This document shows, piece by piece, positions 1-9,804 of a stretch of 64,000 nucleotides of DNA. This DNA comes from Pseudomonas chlororaphis subsp. aurantiaca (GTDB lineage: Bacteria; Pseudomonadota; Gammaproteobacteria; Pseudomonadales; Pseudomonadaceae). The notes beneath the pieces are model-generated. The model ran no database searches and had not been told where the DNA came from. It saw only the letters and a program-made list of their open reading frames with translations. Position 1 is the stretch's first letter. Each line of letters opens with the position of its first letter. Location: contig NZ_CP059162.1 of assembly GCF_013466605.1 (NCBI RefSeq), positions 6,448,001 to 6,512,000 on the forward strand, given 5' to 3'. The position numbers and the translations under genes were made by a program.

Positions 1-250
1 GTGACAGAAAAATACAGGCACATGGGTAACACCACATCAGGGCGGAACCATAAGTGGCCGTTACCGCAGAAACGGATATGTACCCCGTCCAACATCCCCA
101 GCGCCGCCATCGTGGGCAATCGAGCGTCGACCGGCCGCTCCTACGGATCCGTGGCGTCCCAAAAACAATCGCTACGTCGTCGAACGAGCGTGCCGACATG
201 ATTGACACCATCAGTCCCTTTCTGGGACCGATCAAGCCACTCGGCAGGAT
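1..250. other. Non-coding stretch downstream of chpC
   Basis: No convincing gene is visible here. The open frames are short, overlap each other and lack a ribosome binding site or recognisable motif. A degenerate REP-like segment lies at about 109-146 (GGGCAATCGAG then CCGCTCCTAC). A small hairpin, GTCCC-N5-GGGAC at about 213-227, lies just beyond the chpC stop and could help end the operon transcript, but it has no T-run. The chpD and chpE genes that follow chpC in P. aeruginosa are not seen in this stretch. Confidence 0.5.
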
Positions 251-706
251 CTAGGACAGCCCCGCTTCCACCAGCATCGCCTCCAACCCCAACAGATCCG
301 GAATCTTCGCCACCTGCTCCCCCACCTGTACCGCGGCCTTTTCCAGCCGGCACAGCGGCACATCGACGTAGCTCAGCTGGCTGTCGAGCCGGCAGGAGCG
401 CGGGATGCCCTGGATCACCAGGGCGATGAACTTCAGGCGCTCGCGGCCGCCCAGGGTGTTGAGCACCACGATGCGGGCGCGTTCGCCGATGGCGAGGGGC
501 TGGCCGCAGGCGGCCTCGAAGCTGATCAGCGGCAGCTGGCGGTCGCGCCAGGCCACGGAGCGCAGGTACCAGGGCGGCGCGTCGCTGGCGGGCTCGCCGC
601 GCTGGTAGTCGATCAGTTCGGCCACCGCGACGTTGGGCAGGATCAGGGTGCGGTCGGCCAAGGGCAGCAGCAGTCCGGTGAGGAAGCTGGCGCGGTAGTC
701 ATGCAT
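251..706 (-). CDS. chpC: ChpC, CheW-like chemotaxis adaptor
   Basis: A CheW-domain protein of 151 residues, the last gene of the Pil-Chp operon. CheW proteins couple a chemoreceptor to its histidine kinase; ChpC is the second adaptor of the type IV pilus chemosensory system beside PilI. The start chosen is the ATG at 706, which overlaps the chpA stop by 8 bases and implies translational coupling; a longer open frame to 784 would run deep into chpA. The beta-rich CheW core is recognisable (RTLILPNVAVAELI near the start, IVVLNTLGGRERLKFIALVI in the middle). The methylesterase gene chpB, which lies between chpA and chpC in P. aeruginosa, is absent here. Confidence 0.9.
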   Translation of the reverse strand: MHDYRASFLTGLLLPLADRTLILPNVAVAELIDYQRGEPASDAPPWYLRSVAWRDRQLPLISFEAACGQPLAIGERARIVVLNTLGGRERLKFIALVIQGIPRSCRLDSQLSYVDVPLCRLEKAAVQVGEQVAKIPDLLGLEAMLVEAGLS

Positions 707-3700
707 GGGGTCTGCTCCACTGGGCGATGCTCTCCAGCAATACCGACTCCTGGTAAGGCTTGCCAAGGTAGTCGTTGACGCCAATGGCCATGGCCCGGTC
801 GCGGTGCTTCTGGCCGGTGCGCGAGGTGATCATGATGATCGGCAGCTGTTGCAGGCGCGGGTCGGCGCGCACCTGCATCGCCACCTCGAAGCCGTCCATG
901 CGCGGCATCTCGATGTCCAGCAGCATCAGGTCCGGGGTGTGCTCCTGCAACAGCGCCATGGCGTCGACCCCGTCCTTGGCGGTCAGCACGTTCATGCCGT
1001 GGCGTTCCAGCAGGCGGCTGGTGACCTTGCGCACCGTCACCGAGTCATCGACCACCAGCACCAGCCTCGGCCGCAGCGGTTCGACCTCGGCGCTCACTTC
1101 ATCGCCGGCCGCCATGCGCGGCACCGGCAAACGCGTTTGCAGGGCGCGGATATGCGCCAGCAGATCGAGGATCAGCACCACCCGGCCATCGCCGAGGATG
1201 GTCGCGCCGGACAGCCCCTGCACCGCCGCGAACTGCGGCCCCAGGCTCTTGACCACGATCTCCCGGGTGCCGGCCATGGCGTCCACCTGCACGGCGATCC
1301 GGTGTTCGTTGTAGTGCACCAGCAGCACCGGCAGCGGCAGGCTCTGCCCCAGCAGTTTCGGCCGGGCCACGGTGTGCAGCAGCTCGCCGAGGTAGCACAG
1401 CTCATAACGCTGGCCGGCGTATTGGTAATGGGGCGGGTCGAGCTGGTAGTAGCTTTCCAGTTCGTGGGGCAATACCCGGACGATGCCCTCGATGGTGTTC
1501 AGCGGGATCGCGTACTGCTCCTCCAGGCACTGCACCATCAGCGCCCGGTTGACCGACAGGGTGAACGGCAGGCGAATGCGAAAATGCACGCCCTGCCCAG
1601 GGATCGAGTCGATGGTCATCGAGCCGCCGAGCTGGCGCACCTCTTCATGGACCACGTCCATGCCCACACCGCGCCCGGAAATCTGGGTGATTTTTTCCGC
1701 CGTGGAAAACCCCGGCTGCATGATGAATTGCAGCACGTCGCGGTCGCTGATCTCGACATTGGGGGCGAGCAGGCCACGCTTGATCGCCTTGCGCCGCACC
1801 GCCTCCAGCGGCACCCCGGCGCCGTCGTCGCGCATGTCGAAGACGATATCGCCACCTTCGTGGGACAGGTCCAGGGTGATTCGCCCCTGCTCCGGCTTGC
1901 CCGCGGCGCGCCGCACCTCGGCGGACTCCAGGCCATGGTCGACGGCGTTGCGCAGCATGTGTTCCAGGGGCGCGACCATGCGTTCCAGCACATTACGGTC
2001 CATCTCGCCCTCGGCGTTGCCGACGCTGAACGACACGTCCTTGCCCAGCTCCTCGGCCACCTGGCGGACGATACGCTTGAGGCGCGGCACCAGGCGCTCG
2101 AACGGCACCATGCGCGTGCGCATCAGGCCTTCCTGCAGCTCGGTATTGACCCGCCCCTGCTGCTGCAACAGGTTTTCCGCGTCCTGGTTGCGCCGGTCCA
2201 GGGTTTCCTTGAGGTCGAGCAGGTCGGACGCCGACTCGAACAAGGCCCGCGACAGTTGCTGCAACTGCGAATGGCGATCCATCTCCAGCGGGTCGAACTC
2301 CTCGTACCCCAGGCGCTCGGCCTCGACCTGCTGGCGGCTGAGGATCCGCCCCTGGGTTTCGGTGTCCAGGCGGCGCAACTGGTCGCGGATGCGCTCGATG
2401 GTGGTTTCCATTTCGCTCAGGGCCACCCGCGCATCGTTGACCTGCTGCTCGATGCGCCCCCGGAAGATCGAGGTCTCCCCGGCCAGGTTGACCAGGTCGT
2501 CCAGCAGCTCGGCCGAGACCTTGACCATGTCCCCGGCCACCGCGGCCTCCGCCGGTATCGCCGGCGGCTCGGGTTTGCTTGGCGGGATAAGGTCGGGCAG
2601 CAACAGAGGCGGGGCTTCGGCCTGGGTCGGATGAGTAAAGCCGCGAATCGCCTCGATCAGGCTGTCGGCCGGCTTGATCGGTTGTTCGGCACGGGCGGCG
2701 TCGAGCATCTGCGCCAGGCGGTCCTGGCTTTTCTGCAACAGGCCGAACAGCGCCGGGGTCGGTTGCAACAGGCCCGCGGACAGGCCTTCGTAGAGAAACT
2801 CCAGTTCATGGGCCAGGTCGCCGATCGGCACGATCTCCACCATGCGCGCGCCGCCCTTGAGGGTGTGCAGGTCGCGCAGCAGGGTTTCCACTTCCTGGCG
2901 GCTGGCCGGTTCGGCCTGCCAGCGCGTCAGCGCCGCCCCCGAACTGTCGAGAATGTCGAAGCCTTCTTCGAGGAAGATCTCCAGCAGCTCCGGATCGTGG
3001 GCCGCCGAATCGTCGGCCACCGCGGCCTCGGGCACCTCGCTGGTGACCCCGCTGCGCTGGCGAAAACCGCGGATCGCTTCGATCAGCGCCTTGGGATCGC
3101 TCAGCGCTTGCTGCGCCTGCAACTGCTGCAACAGCAGCGCCAGTTGCTCATGGCTGCGTTGCAGCAGGTCGGCCAGGGCCTCGCCATGCTGGTAACGGCG
3201 ATCCACCAGGCCTTCGTAGAGGTTTTCCAGTTCCTGGGCCAGGTCGCCCACCGGGCCGACTTCGGCCATGCGCGCGCCGCCCTTGAGGGTATGCAGGTCG
3301 CGTTGCAGGGAAGACAGCGGCGCGCCGTTGTCCGGGTCGGCCAGCCAGCGCTGCAAGGCCTGGCCGGCGCTTTCGAGAATATCCACCGCCTCTTCGAGGA
3401 AGATCGCCACGATTTCATCGTCCGGTCCGTCCACCTCGATCGGCGCCTCCTGCTCCATCTTGGCGGTGGCGCTGGCCAGGTCGGTGATGCTCAGGGTGCG
3501 GCTGCCGTCGCTGCGGATCAGACCCATGGCCGACGGGTCGAGGCTTTCCTCGAGCAGTTCGCGCAAGGCCCGGACCATGGCCGGTTGCGGGCTGACTTCC
3601 TGGCCGGCGGCCAGTTCGTCGAGCATGTTGATCAGGGCTTCGTGGGCGTTTTCCGCCTCATGGAAAAACCGCTCGCCGACCGCCAGGCTGCTTTCTTCCA

Positions 3701-6665
3701 CGGCGCCGTACAGGTCCAGCAGCGCTTCGCACAGCTCGTCCATCGGTTGCAGGTCCGCCAGGTGCGCACCTTCGCCGAGGGTGGTCAGTTCGTCCAGCAG
3801 GGCGCTGAGCTCCTGGCGCTCACCGGGGTGCTGCCGCCAGCGGCGCAGCAGGTTTTCGGCGTCCAGCAGGATGTCCATGCCCTGGGCCAGGAAGCTGCTG
3901 ATCAATTGCGCATCGCGCTTGACCCGCAGCCCGGTATTGGGTGCGTTGAGCAGGGTTTCCAGGCGCTCGGCGGTCAGCGCCTTGACCCGTTCGATCAGGT
4001 CGGCGGCGCCTTCTATGGGCGCCAGCGGATCGTCGCCCAGCTGTTGCAGGCCACGACGAAACAGGCCTTCGGCTTCCAGCAGCAGCTCGACTTCGTCCAG
4101 GTCCAGGGCCATCAGGTGCGCGCGGTATTCCCGGGCCAGCAGGTCCAACGGCGCCGCTAGCTCGGCGATCGACAGCACGCCGGCCATGTAGGCGCTGCCC
4201 TTGAGGGTGTGCAAGGCACGCTGCAATTCGTCGCTGGCCTGCAGAGGCAGGTGCTCGGCAGCCTGCTCGAGAAAACGCTTGATGCTCTCCAGATGGGTTT
4301 CGGCCTCGTTGCGGAAGATCTCCAGCAACTGCGGATCGAGCCCGCCTTCCAGCCCGTCCACCAACGCCGTGTCGCCCTTGGCCAGGGCATGCGCCCGGGC
4401 AGCCAGGCGGTCGACATCGTCGCGCTGGCGCTGGGCCTGGGCGGCGAATTCGGCGACCAGCTCCGGCAGCAGTTGCAATACCTCTTCGAGCAATTGCCGC
4501 ACCTGCGGCCCCGGTTCCACGCTGTGTTCCAGGACGCGGTTGAGCAGGTTTTCCACGGCCCAGGCCAGCTCGCCCAGCACCAGTGCGCGAACCATCCGCC
4601 CGCTGCCCTTGAGGGTGTGGAAGGCCCGGCGGATTTCGCCCAGCGCCGCCTTGCCGTGGGGGTCGGCGGCCCAGCGCGGCAGATACTCGCGCAACACGTC
4701 GAGCACTTCGTCGGTCTCTTCTAGGAAGACTTCACGCAGCTCGTCGTCCACCGGCGCTTCATCGCCCGGCGGCGGCAACAGGCTGCCCGGCGTATCCAGC
4801 GCCGGTGGATTGAGCGCCGAGACCGGGCTGGCCAGCACGTCGGCCAGGGACTGCACCACTTCCGGGCTGTCCAGCTCCTGCAGGTCCCGCATCACCAGGG
4901 CCTCGTTGGGGCTGAGCACATCGCTGAGCAGCGGCACCTGTTCGCTCGTCACCCACTCGTCCGGTGCCTGCTTTTGTGGCATATAGCCCAGCGCGGCCAG
5001 GCCCTGCTCGGCCACGTCGAGAATCTTTTCCCCCGGCGCCTGGTGATCGTCGCTCAGGCGCTCCAGGTAATACTCGATGCTGGTGATCACATCGGCCAGA
5101 TTGTCCAGCTGCTGCCAGCCGGGCTGGCGCGGGTCCAGCAGCAGGTGTTCGCGCACAAAACCATTGCAGGCTTCCAAAAGACCCGCCGCCCGGCTCAGGG
5201 GAATCATCGCCAGGGCGCCACGCACCTGGGTCAGCAGCTCTGGCAGCGCCTGCAAGTGTTCGCGGTCCCAGCCGGCGTCGATGTAGTCGACGATCAGGTC
5301 CTTGGCCTGTTGCAGGCAGATCCGCGCCTCCTTGATCACCAGTTGGTGGATCTGGGTCAGGTCGGTGGTCGGCAGGCGGCTTTCTTCGCGGCTCTCGGGT
5401 TCGGCCGGACCGACCATGCCGGCCAGGGTCGCCTCGACATACAGCAGGGCCCCGGCCACATCCATCAGCACCGCGTCGTTCGGTTCGCGTTGGCCCTGGG
5501 CCAGGCTCAGCACCACCGCCAGTTGGTCGATGATGACCTTGCGCGGCTGGCCGAAACCCAGCACCGCCAGGGTGTCGGCGATCTGCCGCAGGGGCGCCAG
5601 CAGGCTGTCCAGGTCCGACGCGTGCTGGCGGTCGCTGCGCACGAACAGGTCCAGGCGCTCCTTGACCCGCACCAGTTCCTCGCACAGGGCCGCCAGCACC
5701 GAGCGCATGGCGTCGCGGTCGGGGCCGGCCATGCGGGCCCGTTCCTGGTCGACCAGCGCATTGTCGGGCAAAGCGTCATCGAGTCCGTAAGCGTCTTTCA
5801 TGGTCTGCATCTGCGCGGTGGGATAGCGGGCCTTGGCGATATAAAACAGCAGGCTTTTGAGCAGTTCTTCGGGGGCCGGCTGGTTGATCCCGGCGATGCC
5901 CTGTTCATAGAGGCGCTTGAGTTCGCGGTCGGCATCCTTGAGCAGGCTGCGCACCGCCGGGCTGTTGGCGATCGCCCCGCTGCCCATGCCTTCCACCAGG
6001 GCCAGGGCGATCTGCCACAAGGGCCCCAGCGGGGCGTTCTGGCACAACACCTGGAGGCGCTCGAAGACCTTGGCCATATAGCCCAGGCTGTTTTTCACAT
6101 CCTGCTCGCGCAGCAGATCGACCAGCGCGGTTTGCAGCATGTGCCGCAACTTGCGCAGCAGGATGGTCAGGTCGGGGGGCGCCAGGCGGTTCAGCGTCGC
6201 CTCGTCCAGCGCCGGCAGGTCCGGCAGCTGCGGGCTGAACAGGCTGGTTTCGCTCAGCAGGCTTTCGCCCCGGGCGCTGCGCAGGTCGTTGAGCAGCGGC
6301 AAAACCACCAGCGGCAGGTCGCGGCGCGCACTTTGCACCCGGTCGAGGTACTGCGGCAACTGGCTGATGGCTTGGCGCAGCAGGTAAATGGCCTCGTCGC
6401 GCTGGGCCACGCGGTACTCGCGCAAGGCCAGGGCCAGGGCTTCCATTTCTTCGGCGAGCAGCGCCGCGCCATAGAACTCGACCATCTGCAGGCTGCCGTG
6501 GACCTGATGGATGCAGTCCAGGCACTGGTCGAGGGCCTCCACCGCCTGCGGCTCGTCGACCAGGTGATCGAGCGCCTGGTGGGCCTGCTTCAGCGTTTCG
6601 GCAATTTCGCCCTTGACCCATTCCAGGGCCACATAGTCGTGCCGATCACCCATTACCATTCCCAT
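699..6665 (-). CDS. chpA: ChpA, hybrid chemotaxis histidine kinase with several Hpt domains
   Basis: A giant CheA-type hybrid kinase of about 1,988 residues, the signalling core of the Pil-Chp system that controls type IV pili through PilG and PilH. Phosphotransfer (Hpt) motifs with histidine are visible near residues 54-57 (HQVHGS), 684 (HTLKGS), 820 (HTLKGS), 1126 and 1268 (both HTLKGG). A degenerate one near 480 has threonine in place of histidine (TQVRGA), and another weak copy may lie near 975. The GHKL ATPase N-box (MLRNAVDHGLE) is near 1570, then a CheW-like domain, and a C-terminal receiver starts near 1870 (LVVDDSVTVRK) with its phospho-acceptor in LLDIEMPRMDG near 1919. As I recall, P. 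aeruginosa ChpA is some 480 residues longer. The ATG at 6665 has GGAG upstream; ATG at 6653 is an alternative start. Confidence 0.95.
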   Translation of the reverse strand: MGMVMGDRHDYVALEWVKGEIAETLKQAHQALDHLVDEPQAVEALDQCLDCIHQVHGSLQMVEFYGAALLAEEMEALALALREYRVAQRDEAIYLLRQAISQLPQYLDRVQSARRDLPLVVLPLLNDLRSARGESLLSETSLFSPQLPDLPALDEATLNRLAPPDLTILLRKLRHMLQTALVDLLREQDVKNSLGYMAKVFERLQVLCQNAPLGPLWQIALALVEGMGSGAIANSPAVRSLLKDADRELKRLYEQGIAGINQPAPEELLKSLLFYIAKARYPTAQMQTMKDAYGLDDALPDNALVDQERARMAGPDRDAMRSVLAALCEELVRVKERLDLFVRSDRQHASDLDSLLAPLRQIADTLAVLGFGQPRKVIIDQLAVVLSLAQGQREPNDAVLMDVAGALLYVEATLAGMVGPAEPESREESRLPTTDLTQIHQLVIKEARICLQQAKDLIVDYIDAGWDREHLQALPELLTQVRGALAMIPLSRAAGLLEACNGFVREHLLLDPRQPGWQQLDNLADVITSIEYYLERLSDDHQAPGEKILDVAEQGLAALGYMPQKQAPDEWVTSEQVPLLSDVLSPNEALVMRDLQELDSPEVVQSLADVLASPVSALNPPALDTPGSLLPPPGDEAPVDDELREVFLEETDEVLDVLREYLPRWAADPHGKAALGEIRRAFHTLKGSGRMVRALVLGELAWAVENLLNRVLEHSVEPGPQVRQLLEEVLQLLPELVAEFAAQAQRQRDDVDRLAARAHALAKGDTALVDGLEGGLDPQLLEIFRNEAETHLESIKRFLEQAAEHLPLQASDELQRALHTLKGSAYMAGVLSIAELAAPLDLLAREYRAHLMALDLDEVELLLEAEGLFRRGLQQLGDDPLAPIEGAADLIERVKALTAERLETLLNAPNTGLRVKRDAQLISSFLAQGMDILLDAENLLRRWRQHPGERQELSALLDELTTLGEGAHLADLQPMDELCEALLDLYGAVEESSLAVGERFFHEAENAHEALINMLDELAAGQEVSPQPAMVRALRELLEESLDPSAMGLIRSDGSRTLSITDLASATAKMEQEAPIEVDGPDDEIVAIFLEEAVDILESAGQALQRWLADPDNGAPLSSLQRDLHTLKGGARMAEVGPVGDLAQELENLYEGLVDRRYQHGEALADLLQRSHEQLALLLQQLQAQQALSDPKALIEAIRGFRQRSGVTSEVPEAAVADDSAAHDPELLEIFLEEGFDILDSSGAALTRWQAEPASRQEVETLLRDLHTLKGGARMVEIVPIGDLAHELEFLYEGLSAGLLQPTPALFGLLQKSQDRLAQMLDAARAEQPIKPADSLIEAIRGFTHPTQAEAPPLLLPDLIPPSKPEPPAIPAEAAVAGDMVKVSAELLDDLVNLAGETSIFRGRIEQQVNDARVALSEMETTIERIRDQLRRLDTETQGRILSRQQVEAERLGYEEFDPLEMDRHSQLQQLSRALFESASDLLDLKETLDRRNQDAENLLQQQGRVNTELQEGLMRTRMVPFERLVPRLKRIVRQVAEELGKDVSFSVGNAEGEMDRNVLERMVAPLEHMLRNAVDHGLESAEVRRAAGKPEQGRITLDLSHEGGDIVFDMRDDGAGVPLEAVRRKAIKRGLLAPNVEISDRDVLQFIMQPGFSTAEKITQISGRGVGMDVVHEEVRQLGGSMTIDSIPGQGVHFRIRLPFTLSVNRALMVQCLEEQYAIPLNTIEGIVRVLPHELESYYQLDPPHYQYAGQRYELCYLGELLHTVARPKLLGQSLPLPVLLVHYNEHRIAVQVDAMAGTREIVVKSLGPQFAAVQGLSGATILGDGRVVLILDLLAHIRALQTRLPVPRMAAGDEVSAEVEPLRPRLVLVVDDSVTVRKVTSRLLERHGMNVLTAKDGVDAMALLQEHTPDLMLLDIEMPRMDGFEVAMQVRADPRLQQLPIIMITSRTGQKHRDRAMAIGVNDYLGKPYQESVLLESIAQWSRPHA

Positions 6666-6683
6666 CAAAGTCGTGCTCCGGCC

Positions 6684-8747
6684 TCAGCGGTTTTCCCGCG
6701 GCGTCTGCTCGCGACCGGCCGGCAAGGTGAAACCGGACACCGAGCGCCGCAGCTGGCTGGCCATTTTCGCCAGGTTGCCGATGCTTTCGGCCGTCGCGGT
6801 CGAGCCGGACGAAGTCTGTGAAGTAATCTGCTGGATCACGTTCATGGTCAAGGATATCTGTCCGGCCGACGAAGTCTGCTGCTGGGCGGCATTGGAGATG
6901 CTCTGGATCAGCGCCGCCAGGGTCTTGGAGACACCTTCGATTTCTTCCAGGGCCACCCCGGCATCCTGCGCCAGCCGGGCGCCGCGCACCACTTCCGAGG
7001 TGGTCTGCTCCATGGAGATCACCGCCTCGTTGGTGTCGGTCTGGATCGCCCGCACCAGGGTCTCGATCTGCCGGGTCGCCGCCGAAGAACGTTCCGCCAG
7101 GCGCTGCACCTCATCGGCCACCACCGCGAACCCGCGCCCGGCATCCCCGGCCATAGAGGCCTGGATCGCCGCGTTGAGCGCGAGGATATTGGTCTGGTCG
7201 GCAATGTCATCGATCAGGCTGACAATGTCGCCAATTTCCTGGGAAGACTCGCCCAGGCGCTTGATGCGTTTGGCGGTGTCCTGGATCTGCTCGCGAATGT
7301 TGTCCATGCCGTGGATGGTGTTATGCACCACCTCGTTGCCCTTGTTGGCGATCTCCACCGAACGCTCGGCCACCGCCGAGGACTCGGCGGCGTTGGCCGA
7401 CACCTGGTCGATGGACTGGGCCATTTCGTTGATCGCGGTGGAGGCTTCGGAAATCTGTTGGGCCTGATGCTCCGAGGCTTCGGCCAGTTGCATGGCGGTG
7501 GCCTGGGTTTCCTGCACCGCGCCGGCGACCTGGCCGGCGGTGAGGTTGATGGTCGCCACCAGGTCGCGCAGCTGGTCGACGGAATAGTTGATCGAATCGG
7601 CGATGGTGCCGGTGAAGTCCTCGGTCACCGAGGCGGTCACGGTGAGGTCGCCGTCGGCCAGGTCCTCGATCTCGTCCAGCAGGCGCATGATCGCGTTCTG
7701 GTTGCGTTCGTTCTTCTCGGCGGTCTCGTGCAGCTGGCGATTGGTTTCCCGCACCATCACCAGGCCGATCAGGATGATCGAGGCCAGCGCCGCCAGGCCC
7801 AGGACATAACCGCCGATGGTGTCCAGCGAACGCCCGCCGGCCAGGTTCTCGAAGCCGATGGCCAGGTGCGAGGCTTCGTCGAGCAGGGTCTGCGACAGGC
7901 TGAAGATATTGCTCGCCGATTCGCGGACCTGGAACAGTTCGGGAGAGGTTTCGAGGATTTCGTCCACCGAGCCGGAGACGAACTGGAACAGCTCGCTGAT
8001 CTCGGTCAGCCGCGCCCGCGCATCGCGGTCCTCGACCTGGCTGATCTTCAAGGTCGGGTTGCCCTGGAGCATGCCGCTCAGCACCTGGCCGAAGCGCGCC
8101 GCATCACGGCCAAAGGCATCGGCGGCCTGCACCGCGTTCTCGTCGCCGGCCAGCACGGTATTCACCGCGCCGAGAATCCGTTCGGCCAGCAGCGACTGGC
8201 GCTGCGCCATGGCCACCTGGGCGGCCGGAGCGCCACGCTGCAGGAGGATTTCCACGACCTTTTCATACTCGACCTGCAACTGCGGCACGGTTTCCGCCAG
8301 GGTCGCGGCTACTTGATGCAAGGACAGCACGGTCTGTTCGCTGGCCAGGATCGCGTCGGCGTTGTGCAGCAGCTTGTCCCAGTCCTGCTGCACCGCGTGC
8401 ATTTCCTGGCGCACCGCCACGGGCGCGGCGGGCAGCCCGGTGGCCGGGTCGCCTTTTTTCAGGTAGCCCCAGCGCTGGGCGAAATCGTTGCGCGCATCGC
8501 CCAGCAGCTTGAAGGCCGCGGCCTTGCCCGCCGCGGCTTCCGTGGCGTTCTTGGCGATGCGCTGGGACAGCACCCGCAGTTCGCCGGCGTGGCCGATGTA
8601 CTGCTTGTCGTAAGTGGCCTGGGTGTTGAGGTAAGCGAAGTTGGCGAACAGCAGCATGATGAACACGATCAGGGCGATGAACAGCACAATGATCTGTGAG
8701 CGGCTGCGCGATCCTTCCATTGGCTTGCCTGGGTTGGCTTTTAGCAT
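6684..8747 (-). CDS. pilJ: PilJ, methyl-accepting chemotaxis protein of the pilus system
   Basis: The inner-membrane chemoreceptor of the Pil-Chp pathway, 687 residues from the ATG at 8747. A hydrophobic segment ([19 protein letters not shown]) near residues 20-38 is the first transmembrane helix. A long periplasmic region follows, then a second helix ([18 protein letters not shown]) leading into a HAMP region. The C-terminal half is the coiled-coil signalling domain with the hairpin-tip segment [18 protein letters not shown]. In the MCP family, glutamates on this coiled coil are methylated by a CheR enzyme and demethylated by a CheB enzyme. The P. aeruginosa enzymes for this (PilK, ChpB) are not encoded in this cluster, so the receptor's adaptation is unclear. 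The gap to chpA is under 20 bases. Confidence 0.94.
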   Translation of the reverse strand: MLKANPGKPMEGSRSRSQIIVLFIALIVFIMLLFANFAYLNTQATYDKQYIGHAGELRVLSQRIAKNATEAAAGKAAAFKLLGDARNDFAQRWGYLKKGDPATGLPAAPVAVRQEMHAVQQDWDKLLHNADAILASEQTVLSLHQVAATLAETVPQLQVEYEKVVEILLQRGAPAAQVAMAQRQSLLAERILGAVNTVLAGDENAVQAADAFGRDAARFGQVLSGMLQGNPTLKISQVEDRDARARLTEISELFQFVSGSVDEILETSPELFQVRESASNIFSLSQTLLDEASHLAIGFENLAGGRSLDTIGGYVLGLAALASIILIGLVMVRETNRQLHETAEKNERNQNAIMRLLDEIEDLADGDLTVTASVTEDFTGTIADSINYSVDQLRDLVATINLTAGQVAGAVQETQATAMQLAEASEHQAQQISEASTAINEMAQSIDQVSANAAESSAVAERSVEIANKGNEVVHNTIHGMDNIREQIQDTAKRIKRLGESSQEIGDIVSLIDDIADQTNILALNAAIQASMAGDAGRGFAVVADEVQRLAERSSAATRQIETLVRAIQTDTNEAVISMEQTTSEVVRGARLAQDAGVALEEIEGVSKTLAALIQSISNAAQQQTSSAGQISLTMNVIQQITSQTSSGSTATAESIGNLAKMASQLRRSVSGFTLPAGREQTPRENR

Positions 8748-8823
8748 CTGCACACCTGAATTCCGGTTGTTCTGTTGCCCGCGCAAGGGGCGGCGCGGTT
8801 CTGCAGGTTCATTGCGCAATATT

Positions 8824-8849
8824 CATCGCGAGCAAGCCTCGCGCCTACA
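8824..8849. repeat. Single REP half-site between pilI and pilJ
   Basis: A REP-family unit (ATCGCGAGCAAGCCTCGCGC followed by CTACAA) sits in the pilI-pilJ gap and overlaps the last bases of pilI including its stop codon. It matches the shorter REP family seen in many other gaps of this window. It lies inside a transcribed operon, so as RNA it may form a hairpin that affects message stability. Confidence 0.6.
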
Positions 8850-9384
8850 ACGCTACGTCCAGGAACCCCGGCGACTGCGCCAGGGCGAAGGGACTGAATA
8901 CCCACCAGACCTGCTCGCAGGGGAAATACCCACGCAGGTACGGCGTGATGGCGCCCTGTTCGCTACCGCTGGCAGCCGTCTTCAGGCTGCTCTGCTCGAA
9001 GTGCTGCATGCCGGCCACTTCGTCCACCATCAAGCCGGCGAACACTTCCTTGTGCTCGACCACCAGCACCCGCCGCTGCTTGCGCAGCGCCGACAGCTCA
9101 TGGCCGAAGAAGCCGCACAGATCCATGATCGGCAGCAGCCGTCCGCGCAGGTTGGCCACGCCCTTGACCCAGGGCTTGACCCCGGGCAGCAGCGTATAAC
9201 GGGGCTCGTGCAGGACCTCGCTGACTTCGCCCATCGGCGCCACGTACCAGTGCTCGCCGATGCGAAAACCGATCCCGCTCCAGCCGTGCTGGCGGGTCTC
9301 CTGGGAGGGCAGGTCGGCCGCCAGCAGGCGACAACGCTGGTCGATCTCGAGCAGCAGTTCGAAGGCGGTTTGCGACTCGGCCAT
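8845..9384 (-). CDS. pilI: PilI, CheW-like chemotaxis adaptor
   Basis: A CheW-domain protein of 179 residues that links the receptor PilJ to the kinase ChpA. The CheW core is visible: GIGFRIGEHWYVAPMGEVSE for the first strands, GVKPWVKGVANLRGRLLPIMDL for the central conserved loop, and RVLVVEHKEVFAGLMVDEV for the later strands. It lies 11 bases after the pilH stop and before pilJ, the same order as in P. aeruginosa. Its 3' end overlaps a REP unit. Confidence 0.93.
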   Translation of the reverse strand: MAESQTAFELLLEIDQRCRLLAADLPSQETRQHGWSGIGFRIGEHWYVAPMGEVSEVLHEPRYTLLPGVKPWVKGVANLRGRLLPIMDLCGFFGHELSALRKQRRVLVVEHKEVFAGLMVDEVAGMQHFEQSSLKTAASGSEQGAITPYLRGYFPCEQVWWVFSPFALAQSPGFLDVAL

Positions 9385-9395
9385 GGCGCGGGCGG

Positions 9396-9761
9396 TCAGC
9401 CGGCCAGGACGTTGTTCAGGGTCTTGATCAGGGTGTCTTCGTCGACCGGCTTGGTCAGGTAATCCTTGGCGCCCTGGCGAGTGCCCCAGACCTTGTCGGT
9501 TTCCTGATCCTTGGTGGTGATGATGATCACCGGGATATGGCTGGTTTCCGCGTCCTTGGTCAACTGACGGGTGGCCTGGAAGCCATTGAGGCCGGGCATG
9601 ACGATATCCATCAAGACCGCGTCGGGCTTTTCCTGGCGCGCCAGGGCCACGCCGTCGGCGCCGTTTTCGGCCTTCAGGACTTCATGACCGTGCTTTTCCA
9701 GCATGCCGGTCAGTTTGTACATTTCAGTCGGCGAGTCATCGACGATCAGAATACGAGCCAT
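9396..9761 (-). CDS. pilH: PilH, single-domain response regulator
   Basis: A stand-alone CheY-like receiver of 121 residues, starting MARILIVDDSPTEMYK. The acidic pair follows the first strand (VDDS), the phospho-acceptor aspartate is in VLMDIVMPGLNG, the conserved threonine in IIITTK, and the lysine in YLTKP. PilH accepts phosphate from ChpA and in P. aeruginosa antagonises or tunes the PilG output on pilus extension, retraction and cAMP. The ATG at 9761 gives the family's usual length; an upstream in-frame ATG at 9773 adds four residues and is less likely. Confidence 0.95.
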   Translation of the reverse strand: MARILIVDDSPTEMYKLTGMLEKHGHEVLKAENGADGVALARQEKPDAVLMDIVMPGLNGFQATRQLTKDAETSHIPVIIITTKDQETDKVWGTRQGAKDYLTKPVDEDTLIKTLNNVLAG

Positions 9762-9804
9762 GGTCTTCCCCATACGAATAGGCGTGCGGCCCGCTGGCCG
9801 AACC

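Noticed and set aside
1..201. Small open frame at the window start
   Set aside because: No ribosome site or motif; it overlaps a second frame of similar length and a decayed REP unit.
705..4160. Very long open frame on the plus strand, 1,151 residues
   Set aside because: It is the antisense shadow of chpA, produced by GC-rich codon bias. Its composition is Gln/His/Arg-rich and it has no motif.
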